Of a stretch of DNA of 64,000 nt, positions 28,442-37,238 are shown one piece after another. Every line of letters begins with the position of its first letter. Within the stretch, counting starts at the first letter, position 1. A model generated the notes under the pieces. It made no database searches, had not been told where the DNA came from, and was given only the letters and a program-made list of their open reading frames with translations. The position numbers and the translations under genes were made by a program. The stretch is from Tyzzerella sp. GTDB lineage: Bacteria; Bacillota; Clostridia; Lachnospirales; Anaerotignaceae. The stretch lies in the NCBI GenBank assembly GCA_019415525.1, contig DXZA01000040.1:1-64000 (forward strand). Reading direction: 5' to 3'.

Positions 28442-29827
28442 ATGGGATTATCTTTTAAACAAAAGTATTCTTTCGGAATTGGGGCACTTGGTAAAGACTT
28501 ATGTTATGCAGTTGTGTCCTATTACTTAATGGTTTACTTTACAGACTCTATTGGTCTTGCTCCTTTATTTGTAGGTAACCTTTTCTTAGTTGCCAGATTA
28601 TGGGACGCTGTTAATGACCCTATGATGGGTATGGTTGTTGATAATACAAGAAGCAGATGGGGTAAATTCAGACCTTGGATTTTTATAGGTACTGTTTTAA
28701 ACGCAATCGTATTAATATTTTTATTCAAAAAACCTGACGGTTTGGAAGGTACTTCATTAAATGCTTACTACTCAGTTATGTACATATTATGGGGTATGAC
28801 TTATACAGTAATGGACATTCCTTATTGGTCAATGTTACCTTCTCTTTCAAAAACTCCTGAAGAAAGAGCTAAAATGTCAGTTATCCCTAGAATTTTTGCT
28901 AGTTTAGCTTGGTTAATTATGGGTGGTTTCGGTCTTGCCGCTGTTAACTTCTTTGGTAAAGGCGATGTTACAAAAGGTTATGAAGGTCTTGCAACTGCTA
29001 TAGCTATTGTATTCGTTATTACAACTGTTATTACTGTAGTTAATGTTAAAGATAGTAGCTCTAAATTAGCTGTTGCTAAAAAGAAAAAAGGCGAAGGTAC
29101 AAGTGTTAAAAAAGCAATTAAACTTATTACTCAGAATGACCAGCTTTTAGTATTTATCGGTGTTGTTCTTGCTTATAACTTAGTTGCTCAGATTTCTGGT
29201 GGTATGGCTATATACTACTTCAAATATGTTGTTGGAAATGAAAATCTTTATCCTGTATTTACTGCTTTTGCAGGACTTGCCGAAATCGCAGGACTCGTTT
29301 TATTCCCAATACTTTCTAAAATGTTAAGCAAAAAAGCTGTATTCGGTTTAGCTTGTTTCTTACCTGCAATCGGTTTAGTTTTATTATTAATCGCAGGATT
29401 TATTTTACCTCAAAATGCTTTATTAGTTGCTTTATCAGGTATTATTCTTAAATTAGGTTCTGGATTTACATTAGGTGCTACAACTGTTATGTTAGCTGAT
29501 ATTATTGATTATGGTCAGGTTAAATTTGGTAGCAGAAATGAAAGTATTATAGCTTCTTTCCAGACTTTATTAGTTAAAACAGCTTCTGCTGTTGCTGCTT
29601 GGTTAATCGGTGTTGGTTTAACAATCGTTGGTTATGTTCCAAATGTTGCTCAGACAGGAACTACTCTTTTAGGTATGAGAGTTATTATGATTGCTATTCC
29701 TTCTATAATTACAATTTTAGGTTTCATAATTTATTGTAAAGGATATAAACTTCACGGCGAATATCAGGAAAAAATTATGTATGAATTAGAAAGAATCAAT
29801 AAAGAAAACGCAGCAGTGAATTTATAA
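28442..29827 (+). CDS. GPH-family galactoside:cation symporter (MelB-like MFS)
   Basis: A 461-residue, 12-helix transporter of the glycoside-pentoside-hexuronide family. The N-terminus (FGIGALGKDLCYAVVSYYL), the cation-site region RLWDAVNDPMMGMVVDNT with conserved Asp residues, and the loop motif SRWGKFRPWIF identify it. It should import galactosides or other oligosaccharides with Na+ or H+ for the two intracellular galactosidases encoded just upstream. AGAAGGGATTG precedes ATG 28442. It has its own promoter, which shares motifs with the GH42 promoter, implying common control. Confidence 0.93.
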   Translation: MGLSFKQKYSFGIGALGKDLCYAVVSYYLMVYFTDSIGLAPLFVGNLFLVARLWDAVNDPMMGMVVDNTRSRWGKFRPWIFIGTVLNAIVLIFLFKKPDGLEGTSLNAYYSVMYILWGMTYTVMDIPYWSMLPSLSKTPEERAKMSVIPRIFASLAWLIMGGFGLAAVNFFGKGDVTKGYEGLATAIAIVFVITTVITVVNVKDSSSKLAVAKKKKGEGTSVKKAIKLITQNDQLLVFIGVVLAYNLVAQISGGMAIYYFKYVVGNENLYPVFTAFAGLAEIAGLVLFPILSKMLSKKAVFGLACFLPAIGLVLLLIAGFILPQNALLVALSGIILKLGSGFTLGATTVMLADIIDYGQVKFGSRNESIIASFQTLLVKTASAVAAWLIGVGLTIVGYVPNVAQTGTTLLGMRVIMIAIPSIITILGFIIYCKGYKLHGEYQEKIMYELERINKENAAVNL

Positions 29828-29850
29828 TATATTAAAAAATGTACAAAATA

Positions 29851-29885
29851 ACCCCTGTATAATTACAGGGGTATTTGCTGTTTTT
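29851..29885 (+). terminator. Terminator after the symporter
   Basis: ACCCCTGTA and TACAGGGGT pair over TAAT; a T-rich tail follows after a few bases. Confidence 0.7.
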
Positions 29886-29917
29886 TTAAAAAGTTTAAAA
29901 ATTAAAGGAGATGAATT

Positions 29918-30628
29918 ATGTTACCGTATATTGGAGAATTTATTGGTACTTTTATGCTTATACTTTTGGGTAATAGTGTAGTTGCCAATGTAACACTTGA
30001 AAAATCAGGTATGAAAGGTGGCGGGGCTATACAGATTTGTATTGCTTAGGGATTTGCTGTTATGATACCAGCTTTTATATTTGGCGAAGCATCAGGTGCT
30101 CATTTTAACCCTGCTCTTACTATTGCTTTGGCTTTTGAAGGCTCTTTTTCTTGGTCTATGGTTTTAGGTTATATTATTGCTCAGTTTTTAGGTGCTTTTT
30201 TAGGTGCTGTACTTGTATATATACTTTTTAAAGACCAGTTTGATGCAACAGAGGATAAAGCTACAAAATTAGGTGTGTTTTCAACTTCTCCTGCTATATA
30301 TAATATAGGTAGAAATATTTTAAGCGAAGTTGTGGGTACTTTTGTTCTTGTGTTTTCTATTAAGGCTATAGGAAATGTAAGTGGTATTGCTGGTGGCTTT
30401 GATAAATTTCTTGTTTTTGGAATTATTGTTGCTATTGGTATGTCCCTTGGTGGTCTCACAGGATATGCCTTAAATCCTGCTCGTGATATTGCACCTCGTA
30501 TCGCCCACAGCTTACTTCCTATTAAAGATAAAGGCAGTTCTCATTGGGATTATGCTGTTGTTACACTTGTTTCTCCTATAATTGGTGCTGTTTTGGCTGT
30601 TGTTGTATATAATTTAATCCCGTGGTAA
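29918..30628 (+). pseudogene. Glycerol facilitator/aquaporin interrupted by in-frame TAG
   Basis: Read through one stop, the frame gives a 236-residue MIP-family channel: MLPYIGEFIGTFMLILLGN at the start, first NPA box in GAHFNPALT, second in ALNPARDIAPR, and GGLTGYALNPAR typical of glycerol channels. The stop is TAG 30047-30049 (codon 44) in ICIA-stop-GFAVMI, where homologues have Trp, so a single TGG-to-TAG change would explain it. AAAGGAG supports ATG 29918. Nothing else looks damaged, so the mutation is recent or is a sequencing error; a restart at ATG 30062 would lack the first helix. Confidence 0.85.
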
Positions 30629-30658
30629 TTTAATTTTTTTATTTTTTTTAAAATTTTT

Positions 30659-30686
30659 GAACGGATTTTTAATTCCCAATCGTATT
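30659..30686 (+). promoter_or_regulatory. Candidate ECF-sigma promoter
   Basis: GAAC (30659-30662) and CGTATT (30681-30686), with 18 bases between GAAC and CGT, resemble the GGAAC/CGT pattern of ECF-sigma promoters. It lies about 50 bases before the operon that itself encodes an ECF sigma factor, so autoregulation is likely but unproven. Confidence 0.5.
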
Positions 30687-30735
30687 ATAAGTGAAAAGGA
30701 TTTAAAACAGGTTTATAATATAGGAGGAATTTAAT

Positions 30736-31065
30736 ATGAAAAGAATAATTAAAATTATGGCTGTAACAACAATAGTAGGTATTAGTATGGCAACATATGC
30801 TTTTGCAGGCTATGGCAATCAGTTTTTTAAAAATAGTGCAAATTATGTAGACGCAGACGGAAACGGAGTATGCGACAACTATGGAGTAAATGGAAACGGA
30901 GTAAATTATGTAGATACAGACGGAAACGGAGTATGCGACAACTACGGAGTAAATGGAAACGGTGTAAATTATATAGACACAGACGGCGACGGAGTGTGCG
31001 ATAACTACGGAAATAAAGTATGTCCTAGAAACGGTATGGGTAGAAAATTAGGACTTAATAAGTAA
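30736..31065 (+). CDS. Small secreted protein with 21-residue Asp/Asn/Gly/Cys repeats
   Basis: A 109-residue exported protein: a signal peptide (about 1-24, ending TYAFAG) and three repeats of a 21-residue unit around DADGNGVCDNYG, at DNA positions 30841, 30904 and 30967. Each repeat has one Cys and the DxDxNG pattern of calcium-binding loops (EF-hand or thrombospondin type 3). Codons in the repeats (GAC, AAC, TAC, TGC, GGA) are far more C-ending than in neighbouring genes. AGGAGG precedes ATG 30736. It is first in an operon with an ECF sigma and its anti-sigma, so it may be their main output. Calcium binding is inference. Confidence 0.75.
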   Translation: MKRIIKIMAVTTIVGISMATYAFAGYGNQFFKNSANYVDADGNGVCDNYGVNGNGVNYVDTDGNGVCDNYGVNGNGVNYIDTDGDGVCDNYGNKVCPRNGMGRKLGLNK

Positions 31066-31084
31066 TTATGAAAGAGGGTTCATT

Positions 31085-31567
31085 GTGAGAAGTGAACAAG
31101 AACTTAACAGAGCCATAGAAAAGTATGCAGATACTGTTCGAAGGCTCTGTATGATACATCTTAAAAATTATTATGATACAGAGGACATATTTCAAAATGT
31201 ATTTTTGAAGTATGTCCTTAATTCTGTTGTATTTGAAAATGATGAACACGAAAAAGCGTGGTTTATTCGTGTTACTATTAATGCTTGTAAAGATTTGATA
31301 AAAAGTTTTTTCAGAAGTAAAACTGTTCCTTTAGATGAACTTTTATCATATTCCCAAAATATTTCTGATGATAAAAAAATTATTTTGGAAGCTGTACTTT
31401 CATTACCTTTAAAATATAAAAATGTTGTATATTTACATTATTATGAAGGTTATACTGCTCCCGAAATAAGCAAAATTTTAAATAAAAACGTAAATACAGT
31501 ATATACACTTCTTAAACGCTCGAAAGAAATGTTAAAAAATAAGTTGGGAGGTGAGTTTTATGAGTGA
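31085..31567 (+). CDS. ECF-type RNA polymerase sigma factor
   Basis: A 160-residue sigma-70 family factor. Region 2 is at about residues 8-70 (AVEKYADTV-like start, NYYDTEDIFQNVFLKY) and region 4 is at about 100-155 (LPLKYKNVVYLHYYEGYTAPEIS followed by a helix-turn-helix). The start is GTG 31085, supported by the AGAGGG-containing upstream sequence and by alignment to typical sigma starts. Its stop overlaps the anti-sigma start by eight bases, a sign of translational coupling. It likely recognises the GAAC/CGTATT promoter in front of the operon. Confidence 0.9.
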   Translation: MRSEQELNRAIEKYADTVRRLCMIHLKNYYDTEDIFQNVFLKYVLNSVVFENDEHEKAWFIRVTINACKDLIKSFFRSKTVPLDELLSYSQNISDDKKIILEAVLSLPLKYKNVVYLHYYEGYTAPEISKILNKNVNTVYTLLKRSKEMLKNKLGGEFYE

Positions 31568-32303
31568 AAAAATAAAAAGTGCTTTCGGTGAAATATATGC
31601 CGAAAATCAGCTTAAAGAAAATACAAAAGAATACGTACTTAAACAAATTGAAAAAAAAGATAAAAAAATAAATAAAAAAATAAATACTATGAAATATATA
31701 TATTCTATTGTTGTGTGTCTTTTTATATTTATAATTGGTGGATATAAAATATATTTTAATACTACTTCTATTATAAGTATTGATATAAATCCTTCTGTGG
31801 AGCTTGAAATTAATTGCTTTGATAAGGTTATTTTGGCAAAAAGTTATAATGATGACGGTGAAGTTTTATTAAATAATATTGATGTTACTTTTGATAATTA
31901 TAATGATGCAATTTATGAAATTATAAACAGTAATGAAATTTCAAAAAGTATTTCTGAAAATGGCTTACTTTATATTGGTGTTGTTGAAATGGATACAAAA
32001 CAATGCCAAAAAATATTATACGATATTGAAAAATATACTGAAAATAAAAATAATATGTACTGCTATTCTATGAAAGAAAGTGATATTTTGGAGGCTCATA
32101 AAATCGGTCTTTCCTGTGGTAAATATAATGCATTTTTACAGCTACAATCTTTAAACCCTGATATTACTACTGATGAAGTAAGTCAAATGACTATGAGAGA
32201 AATAAGAGATTTAATAGAAGGTCTTTCTGGAAATAGTGATTTTGACTTTGGCAAAGGACAAGGTAACGGACAGGGTAAAGGTAAAATGCAAGGTAAAAAT
32301 TAA
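31560..32303 (+). CDS. Membrane-bound anti-sigma factor, RsgI-like
   Basis: A 247-residue protein: a cytoplasmic N-terminal segment (about 1-42) that would bind the sigma factor, one membrane helix (about 43-62), then an extracytoplasmic domain that starts with SIDINPSVELEIN, the hallmark just outside the membrane in RsgI-type anti-sigma factors, and a Gly/Gln/Lys-rich tail (GNGQGKGKMQGK). ATG 31560 is preferred over GTG 31551, because GGGAGG at 31546-31551 is spaced for it. No carbohydrate-binding module is present, so the signal differs from cellulosomal RsgI proteins. Confidence 0.82.
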   Translation: MSEKIKSAFGEIYAENQLKENTKEYVLKQIEKKDKKINKKINTMKYIYSIVVCLFIFIIGGYKIYFNTTSIISIDINPSVELEINCFDKVILAKSYNDDGEVLLNNIDVTFDNYNDAIYEIINSNEISKSISENGLLYIGVVEMDTKQCQKILYDIEKYTENKNNMYCYSMKESDILEAHKIGLSCGKYNAFLQLQSLNPDITTDEVSQMTMREIRDLIEGLSGNSDFDFGKGQGNGQGKGKMQGKN

Positions 32304-32315
32304 ATTATTTTGTTG

Positions 32316-32344
32316 TTGATTTTCAAAAACATATCTGTTATAAT
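32316..32344 (+). promoter_or_regulatory. Promoter of the riboswitch-mntP unit
   Basis: TTGATT, 17 bases, TATAAT; the start point falls a few bases before the riboswitch. Confidence 0.75.
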
Positions 32345-32355
32345 GTAAAAAAACT

Positions 32356-32480
32356 TTGTAAGGGAGTAGCAAGCACATATTTATTGTGTAGCAAGTCAAC
32401 ATACTGACCATTATAATGGTCTGGCTTGTTTTAAATTGCGAGACTTATGTATAACTGTTTAGCTATACTATAAGTCTATC
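32356..32480 (+). ncRNA. yybP-ykoY manganese riboswitch
   Basis: The conserved pieces are present in order: GGGAGTAGC at 32362-32370, TCAACATACTGACC after the first helix, GGTCTGGC, and GCGAGACTT closing the junction, with an extra hairpin (AGACTTAT / ATAAGTCT, 32441-32476). It sits directly in front of a Mn2+ exporter gene and before a terminator hairpin, so Mn2+ binding should prevent termination and switch export on. Confidence 0.88.
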
Positions 32481-32514
32481 CATTTATTTGCTTATTTGTT
32501 TATAAATGATTATT

Positions 32515-32553
32515 AAACTCAAGTTTAGCTTTTCAGTTAACTTGAGTTTTTTT
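32515..32553 (+). terminator. Riboswitch-controlled terminator
   Basis: AAACTCAAGTT and AACTTGAGTTT pair and are followed by a T run, between the riboswitch aptamer and mntP. Confidence 0.8.
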
Positions 32554-32594
32554 ATTTGTTTTTATTAATTTATATTTTTAAAGGAGAGTAAAAA

Positions 32595-33179
32595 ATGGAG
32601 TGGAGTTTAGTATTTTTATTTAACAGTGTTTTGCTTGGGGTGGGGCTTGCTATGGACGCCTTTTCTGTTTCTGTTGCAAATGGTCTTAATGAACCTTCTA
32701 TGAGTAAAGGTAAAATGTTTGGTATTGCAGGAACATTCGGCTTTTTTCAGGCTTTAATGCCTATGATTGGCTGGATTTGTGTACATACTATTGTTCAGTA
32801 TTTTAATGAGTTTCAAAAATTTATACCTTGGATTGCTCTTATACTTCTTGCTTTTATTGGTGGAAAAATGATTATTGAAGGTATAAAATGTGATGGTGAC
32901 GATGAATGTTCACCTTCTGTTGGTATTATAGCTCTTTTTGTACAAGGTGTTGCAACATCAATAGACGCTTTATCTGTTGGTTTCACTATTGCCGATTATA
33001 AATTTGTTATGGCTTTATCATCTGCCTTAATTATTGCTATTGTAACATTTTTCATATCTATGGGCGGCATCGGTATAGGCAAAAAATTCGGCACAAAATT
33101 TTCTAATAAAGCTGAAATTTTAGGTGGTTGTATACTTGTATTTATTGGATTTGAAATTTTTATAACAGGTATTATATAA
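32595..33179 (+). CDS. mntP: Manganese efflux pump MntP
   Basis: A 194-residue six-helix membrane protein with two homologous halves, each with the conserved acidic signature: GLAMDAFSVSVANG in the first and VATSIDALSVGF in the second. MntP exports Mn2+ to avoid toxicity. The Mn2+-sensing riboswitch directly upstream supports the call. AAAGGAGAG precedes ATG 32595. It is separated from the OYE-like gene by 37 bases and may be co-transcribed with it. Confidence 0.95.
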   Translation: MEWSLVFLFNSVLLGVGLAMDAFSVSVANGLNEPSMSKGKMFGIAGTFGFFQALMPMIGWICVHTIVQYFNEFQKFIPWIALILLAFIGGKMIIEGIKCDGDDECSPSVGIIALFVQGVATSIDALSVGFTIADYKFVMALSSALIIAIVTFFISMGGIGIGKKFGTKFSNKAEILGGCILVFIGFEIFITGII

Positions 33180-33216
33180 TTTGTGATAGAATAAAAGAGA
33201 ATGGAGGTAATGAATT

Positions 33217-34308
33217 ATGAATTCTCTTTTTGATAAAATAAATATAGGTAATATTTGTTGTGAAAATCGAATTTTAAGAAGTGCAACTTGGGAAGGTATT
33301 TCTGATGAAAAAGGCTTTATGTGCCAAAAACAATATGATATTTATGAAGAACTTGCAAAAAATAATGTTGGGCTTATATCTACAGGTTATGCTAGAATTT
33401 TGGAAAGTGATTGTCCAAATGCAGGTATGATGGGGATTTATGATGATTGTTTTATACCACAGTATAAAAAACTTACTGATATTGTCCATAAATATAAAAG
33501 CAAAATTATGATGCAAATTGCATACGGTGGTTCTAAAACAACATATAAAGTTGGTGAACATGTTATATACTGTCCTTCTGGTGTTCCTGAGGTGTCAACT
33601 GGTACTCAGGGTAAAGAAATGACTATTGATGAAATAAAACTTGTTGCAAAAGCTCATGGTGAGGCTGCAAAACGTGTTAAAGAAAGTGGTTTTGATGCTG
33701 TTGAAATACACGCAGGTCATAATTACCTTTTAAATCAGTTTTTAAGCCCTTATTATAACAGAAGAACTGATGAGTATGGTGGTTCTTTTGAAAATCGTAT
33801 AAGAGCCATTTTGGAATGTTATGATGAAGTTAGAAATGCTGTTGGCTCTGATTTTACTGTTATGATTAAAATTACTTGTAGTGATTTTACAGAGGATGGA
33901 TTTACATTTGAAGATTGTATAAAACTTTGTAAAATACTTGAACAAAAAGGTATTGACGGAATAGAAATCTCCGGTAATATCCATGGAAAAGCCGAAAAAA
34001 TGACAGGTCAAATTTTTGACGGAAAAGCTATATTAAAAGAAGGTTATTTCTTGGAATATGGCAAAGTTATTGCAGATGAATTAAATATACCTGTTTATGT
34101 TACTGGTGGTTTTAGAAACCCTGAAAATATGAATAAAATACTTTCTGAAACTAAAATTTCTGGCTTTGGTTTGAGCCGTCCTTTACTTACAGAGCCTAAT
34201 ATTGTTAATAAGTGGCTTAATGGTGACTTAACCTCTGCTAAATGTGTACATTGTTCTAAGTGTAGAACTCCAGAAGGTAATTATTGCACAGTTTTTAATA
34301 AAAAATAA
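33217..34308 (+). CDS. NADH:flavin oxidoreductase (old yellow enzyme family)
   Basis: A 363-residue FMN-dependent TIM-barrel enzyme. The landmarks are EIHAGHNYLLNQFLSPYYNRR with the active-site His/Asn pair, DEYGGSFENRIR, and FGLSRPLLTEPNIV near the end. A C-terminal Cys cluster (CVHCSKCRTPEGNYC) looks like the iron-sulfur-type motif of the larger 2,4-dienoyl-CoA reductase group, but the chain lacks their extra flavin/NAD domains. It likely reduces activated C=C bonds; the substrate is unknown. ATG 33217 follows GGAGG. Confidence 0.88.
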   Translation: MNSLFDKINIGNICCENRILRSATWEGISDEKGFMCQKQYDIYEELAKNNVGLISTGYARILESDCPNAGMMGIYDDCFIPQYKKLTDIVHKYKSKIMMQIAYGGSKTTYKVGEHVIYCPSGVPEVSTGTQGKEMTIDEIKLVAKAHGEAAKRVKESGFDAVEIHAGHNYLLNQFLSPYYNRRTDEYGGSFENRIRAILECYDEVRNAVGSDFTVMIKITCSDFTEDGFTFEDCIKLCKILEQKGIDGIEISGNIHGKAEKMTGQIFDGKAILKEGYFLEYGKVIADELNIPVYVTGGFRNPENMNKILSETKISGFGLSRPLLTEPNIVNKWLNGDLTSAKCVHCSKCRTPEGNYCTVFNKK

Positions 34309-34384
34309 CATTTATATTAAATTTAATAAATGTCTTGACGTATTTGTAATATAATGGTAAAATTTATAGCAAATTGTGTAATAG

Positions 34385-34414
34385 AGAGTACCTTATATTA
34401 AGGTACTCTTTTTT
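34385..34414 (+). terminator. Terminator after the OYE-like gene
   Basis: GAGTACCTTA / TAAGGTACTC hairpin with a T run, in the 189-base gap before the GGDEF gene. Confidence 0.85.
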
Positions 34415-34497
34415 AAAGCTGTATGTCATTTGAATTTATTGCATAAAGAGGGCTTATAAAATCAAGTATTATTGTTTTTATACGGAGGACTGATGTA

Positions 34498-36423
34498 ATG
34501 AGAAAAAAATTGCTTATTAATATAGCCACAACTATATTGATAAGTTCTGTATTTTTACTTATATTATCGTGGCATATAATGAAAAACGAAAGAATTAAAA
34601 TGGAAGCAGAGTATATTAATATTACCATTGAACAGATTAAAGAAAATATCGAAAGTAATAAAAGTAATCTTGAAAAGGCACGTGAACTTTTTCGCACAGA
34701 TTATATTAATAGGTTGAATTTTATTTCATACCTTATAGAAGAGGATAATGACGGTATTTTAAATTCTGACGAATGGAATAGAATTATAAGCTTAACAGAA
34801 GTAAGAGCAATTTATATTGTAGATAAAAATGGTATTGTTACTCAAAGTAGTAAAAATGAAGCTATTGGTATAAATTTTTATGATAATATTACATTTGAAA
34901 AATTTATACCACTTATAGAGGGTAAAGAAGAAAAGGGATACACTGTTATATATGATGGTATTTCTATGGTTGATGGTGTAGAAAGAGTATATATCGGCAT
35001 TGGTAATGGTAAAGATGGTGGAATACTTGTGGTTGATGCTGATAAAGAAATATTACATGAATATGAACAATCTATCAGTATAAAAGAGGTTGTTACTGCA
35101 ATACCTATTAGATATGAAGAAACGCTTTTTGTTGTTGATAAAAATACAGGTATTGTTATTGGCTCTTCTGATGAAAGGCTTTATAATGTAAAATCTGAAA
35201 ATATGATTAAAAATATTAAAATGACTTTAAATGACCCTAAGGTTATTTCCGTTCATGGAGAGGATTTATTTGTTTTATCAAAAATATTAGATGATAAATA
35301 TATTGTTATGGCTGTTTCTATGGCTCAGATTATGTCATATGTAAAGGCTAATATTGTCCAGTATATTATTATTATATTTATTATATGTATTGTAATAGGT
35401 ATTTGCTTATACAGAAGTGTTAAAAATGTAATACTTAATGATATTGAGGGCATTGGTAAAAAGCTTACTGAGTTTTGTGAAGGTAAAAATGATATTGTGT
35501 TTGGTAAAGCAAAAACTTGTGAAATGTCACAGCTTATAGGCAAACTTTATAAAGTTATAAATGCTATTAAAACAAAAAATGAACGTATAAGTAGTATTGC
35601 TTCTATGATGGGTGAAGGTTTTGGTGCTTATGAATATTATCACGACCTTAATCAAATTTATATGTCTGAAAATTTACCTGATTTAATGGGTATGTCAGAA
35701 GAAGAAACTAAAGATATAATTAAAAAGTTTTATGATGCAGAAAATCAAAGAATAGAAAAATATGGCGGTATTTTTGAAGAAAAAGATGAGTATTCTACAG
35801 CTAATAATAAAATATTAAAAATACGAAGAAAGCTCTATAAAAATACTGTTTATGCCTTTTTGGAGGATATAACAGAGCAGAAAGAAAGAGATACAAGATT
35901 AAGTAAAGAGCTTAAAATTACTAAAGAAGAAAGCATAAAAGACACTTTGACAGAGCTTTATAACAGAAAGAAAATAGAGGAAGTAGTAAATGAATTTATT
36001 AGTTCTGAAAATGCACATAAAAGTATTATGATGCTTTTAGACCTTGATAACTTTAAAATGGTTAATGATACATACGGTCATTTGGAAGGTGATAATGTAT
36101 TAAAAAAACTTGCACTTATTTTGTGTAAGCAGTTTAGAAATACTGATACTATATCAAGATTAGGTGGCGATGAATTCCTTATTTTTATAAATAATAATAT
36201 ATCTGAAGATACTGTTATTAGAAAAGTAGATAACCTTCTTAAAATAATAAAAAAAGAGCTTAATGAAGGCTATGAAAATATGAATGTTTCTGCAAGTATC
36301 GGTATTGCATACATTGATGAAAGTATTAAAACTTTTGAAGAAGCATATAAATTTGCTGATGAAGCTATGTATTTTGCAAAAAATAAAGGCAAAGATTGTT
36401 TCTATATAAATAAACATAAATAA
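34498..36423 (+). CDS. Membrane diguanylate cyclase (Cache-GGDEF)
   Basis: A 641-residue sensor enzyme that makes cyclic di-GMP. It has membrane segments at about residues 5-25 and 283-303, an extracytoplasmic Cache-like sensor between them, a HAMP-like linker, a PAS-like stretch (about 360-460), and a GGDEF domain with intact GGDEF at 556-560. RNTD five residues before it is a canonical inhibitory I-site, so product feedback is expected. GGAGG upstream supports ATG 34498. It stands alone between terminators; it may link an external signal to surface or biofilm proteins such as those encoded downstream. Confidence 0.92.
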   Translation: MRKKLLINIATTILISSVFLLILSWHIMKNERIKMEAEYINITIEQIKENIESNKSNLEKARELFRTDYINRLNFISYLIEEDNDGILNSDEWNRIISLTEVRAIYIVDKNGIVTQSSKNEAIGINFYDNITFEKFIPLIEGKEEKGYTVIYDGISMVDGVERVYIGIGNGKDGGILVVDADKEILHEYEQSISIKEVVTAIPIRYEETLFVVDKNTGIVIGSSDERLYNVKSENMIKNIKMTLNDPKVISVHGEDLFVLSKILDDKYIVMAVSMAQIMSYVKANIVQYIIIIFIICIVIGICLYRSVKNVILNDIEGIGKKLTEFCEGKNDIVFGKAKTCEMSQLIGKLYKVINAIKTKNERISSIASMMGEGFGAYEYYHDLNQIYMSENLPDLMGMSEEETKDIIKKFYDAENQRIEKYGGIFEEKDEYSTANNKILKIRRKLYKNTVYAFLEDITEQKERDTRLSKELKITKEESIKDTLTELYNRKKIEEVVNEFISSENAHKSIMMLLDLDNFKMVNDTYGHLEGDNVLKKLALILCKQFRNTDTISRLGGDEFLIFINNNISEDTVIRKVDNLLKIIKKELNEGYENMNVSASIGIAYIDESIKTFEEAYKFADEAMYFAKNKGKDCFYINKHK

Positions 36424-36430
36424 AATTATT

Positions 36431-36473
36431 TTGCGGTTTTGTTTCTTAATAAGAAATTTAAAACCGCTTTTTT
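36431..36473 (+). terminator. Terminator after the GGDEF gene
   Basis: GCGGTTTT and AAAACCGC close a stem that also contains TTTCTTA / TAAGAAA, followed by T residues. Confidence 0.8.
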
Positions 36474-36524
36474 AATTGTTTTTTATATATTTTTGTCATA
36501 AAATATATAAAAGGGGGAATATTT

Positions 36525-37142
36525 ATGAATAATATTGAAAAAGAGTTACAATTAGCCTTAGATTATATTGAACCATATTGGAAAATGCAAAGTGATTATC
36601 AGGATTATAAAAGCAGTTTTATATATAATGCACAAAGTCTTGATGAAGTTATAAGTCGTTCTTCTGAATACGGTATTGATGTTAAATATGCAATTCATAG
36701 GTGGTATAATTACCATACCTCTATAAGATGTGAGTATATTTTTACAGAGTTTGGTGCTGTTAAAGAAAAAAATAGAAAAAATAGAGGTGTTGATATATAT
36801 ATTAACGGTGTACCCTTTGATGTAAAATTAACTGTATATCCTATGGCTCTAAAAGACCACCCCTTTAATCTTAGAAAAAGAGAAGGTAAAAATAAAATGA
36901 TAGAATGGTTTTATATCCACCAGTCACAAGAAGGGCGTATGCATATGTTAAATAGGCTTTTTATTGTATGTGATGGTAAAACACAAAAAGAAAGCCTTGC
37001 TCTTAAAAGTAATTTTCAGTGTATACGAGAAAAAACAGGAAATTATATGGCTGTTGTTAATGAAAAAGGCTTTAATAGTCTTACGATTTATAAAGATAAT
37101 AATGAATATAATGTAAAAAGTGATATTATTTATATAACATAA
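36525..37142 (+). CDS. Uncharacterised protein with a possible PD-(D/E)XK nuclease core
   Basis: A 205-residue cytoplasmic protein that I do not recognise. In the middle it reads GVDIYINGVPFDVKLTVYP: an Asp at the end of one strand, then an Asp-x-Lys on the next, with acidic residues upstream in CEYIFTEFG. That spacing is the classic PD-(D/E)XK nuclease arrangement. The rest is mixed alpha/beta and basic. GGGGG upstream supports ATG 36525. It is monocistronic, with its own terminator and no methylase, helicase or immunity partner nearby, so a solitary restriction-like or repair nuclease is the best guess. Confidence 0.5.
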   Translation: MNNIEKELQLALDYIEPYWKMQSDYQDYKSSFIYNAQSLDEVISRSSEYGIDVKYAIHRWYNYHTSIRCEYIFTEFGAVKEKNRKNRGVDIYINGVPFDVKLTVYPMALKDHPFNLRKREGKNKMIEWFYIHQSQEGRMHMLNRLFIVCDGKTQKESLALKSNFQCIREKTGNYMAVVNEKGFNSLTIYKDNNEYNVKSDIIYIT

Positions 37143-37169
37143 GCAGATTTATAAAAATCTGCTTTTTTT
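37141..37169 (+). terminator. Terminator after the 205-residue protein gene
   Basis: AAGCAGATTT / AAATCTGCTT stem over ATAA with a T run. Confidence 0.85.
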
Positions 37170-37238
37170 ATTTAAAAAACTTAGAATTTTTTGGACTTAT
37201 TACTATTTATTATAAAAATATAAAAAGTGTGAAAGGAG

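Noticed and set aside
30047..30049. Programmed readthrough or recoding of the aquaporin TAG
   Set aside because: No pyrrolysine gene or readthrough structure is visible in the window, and a single-base mutation from TGG explains it.
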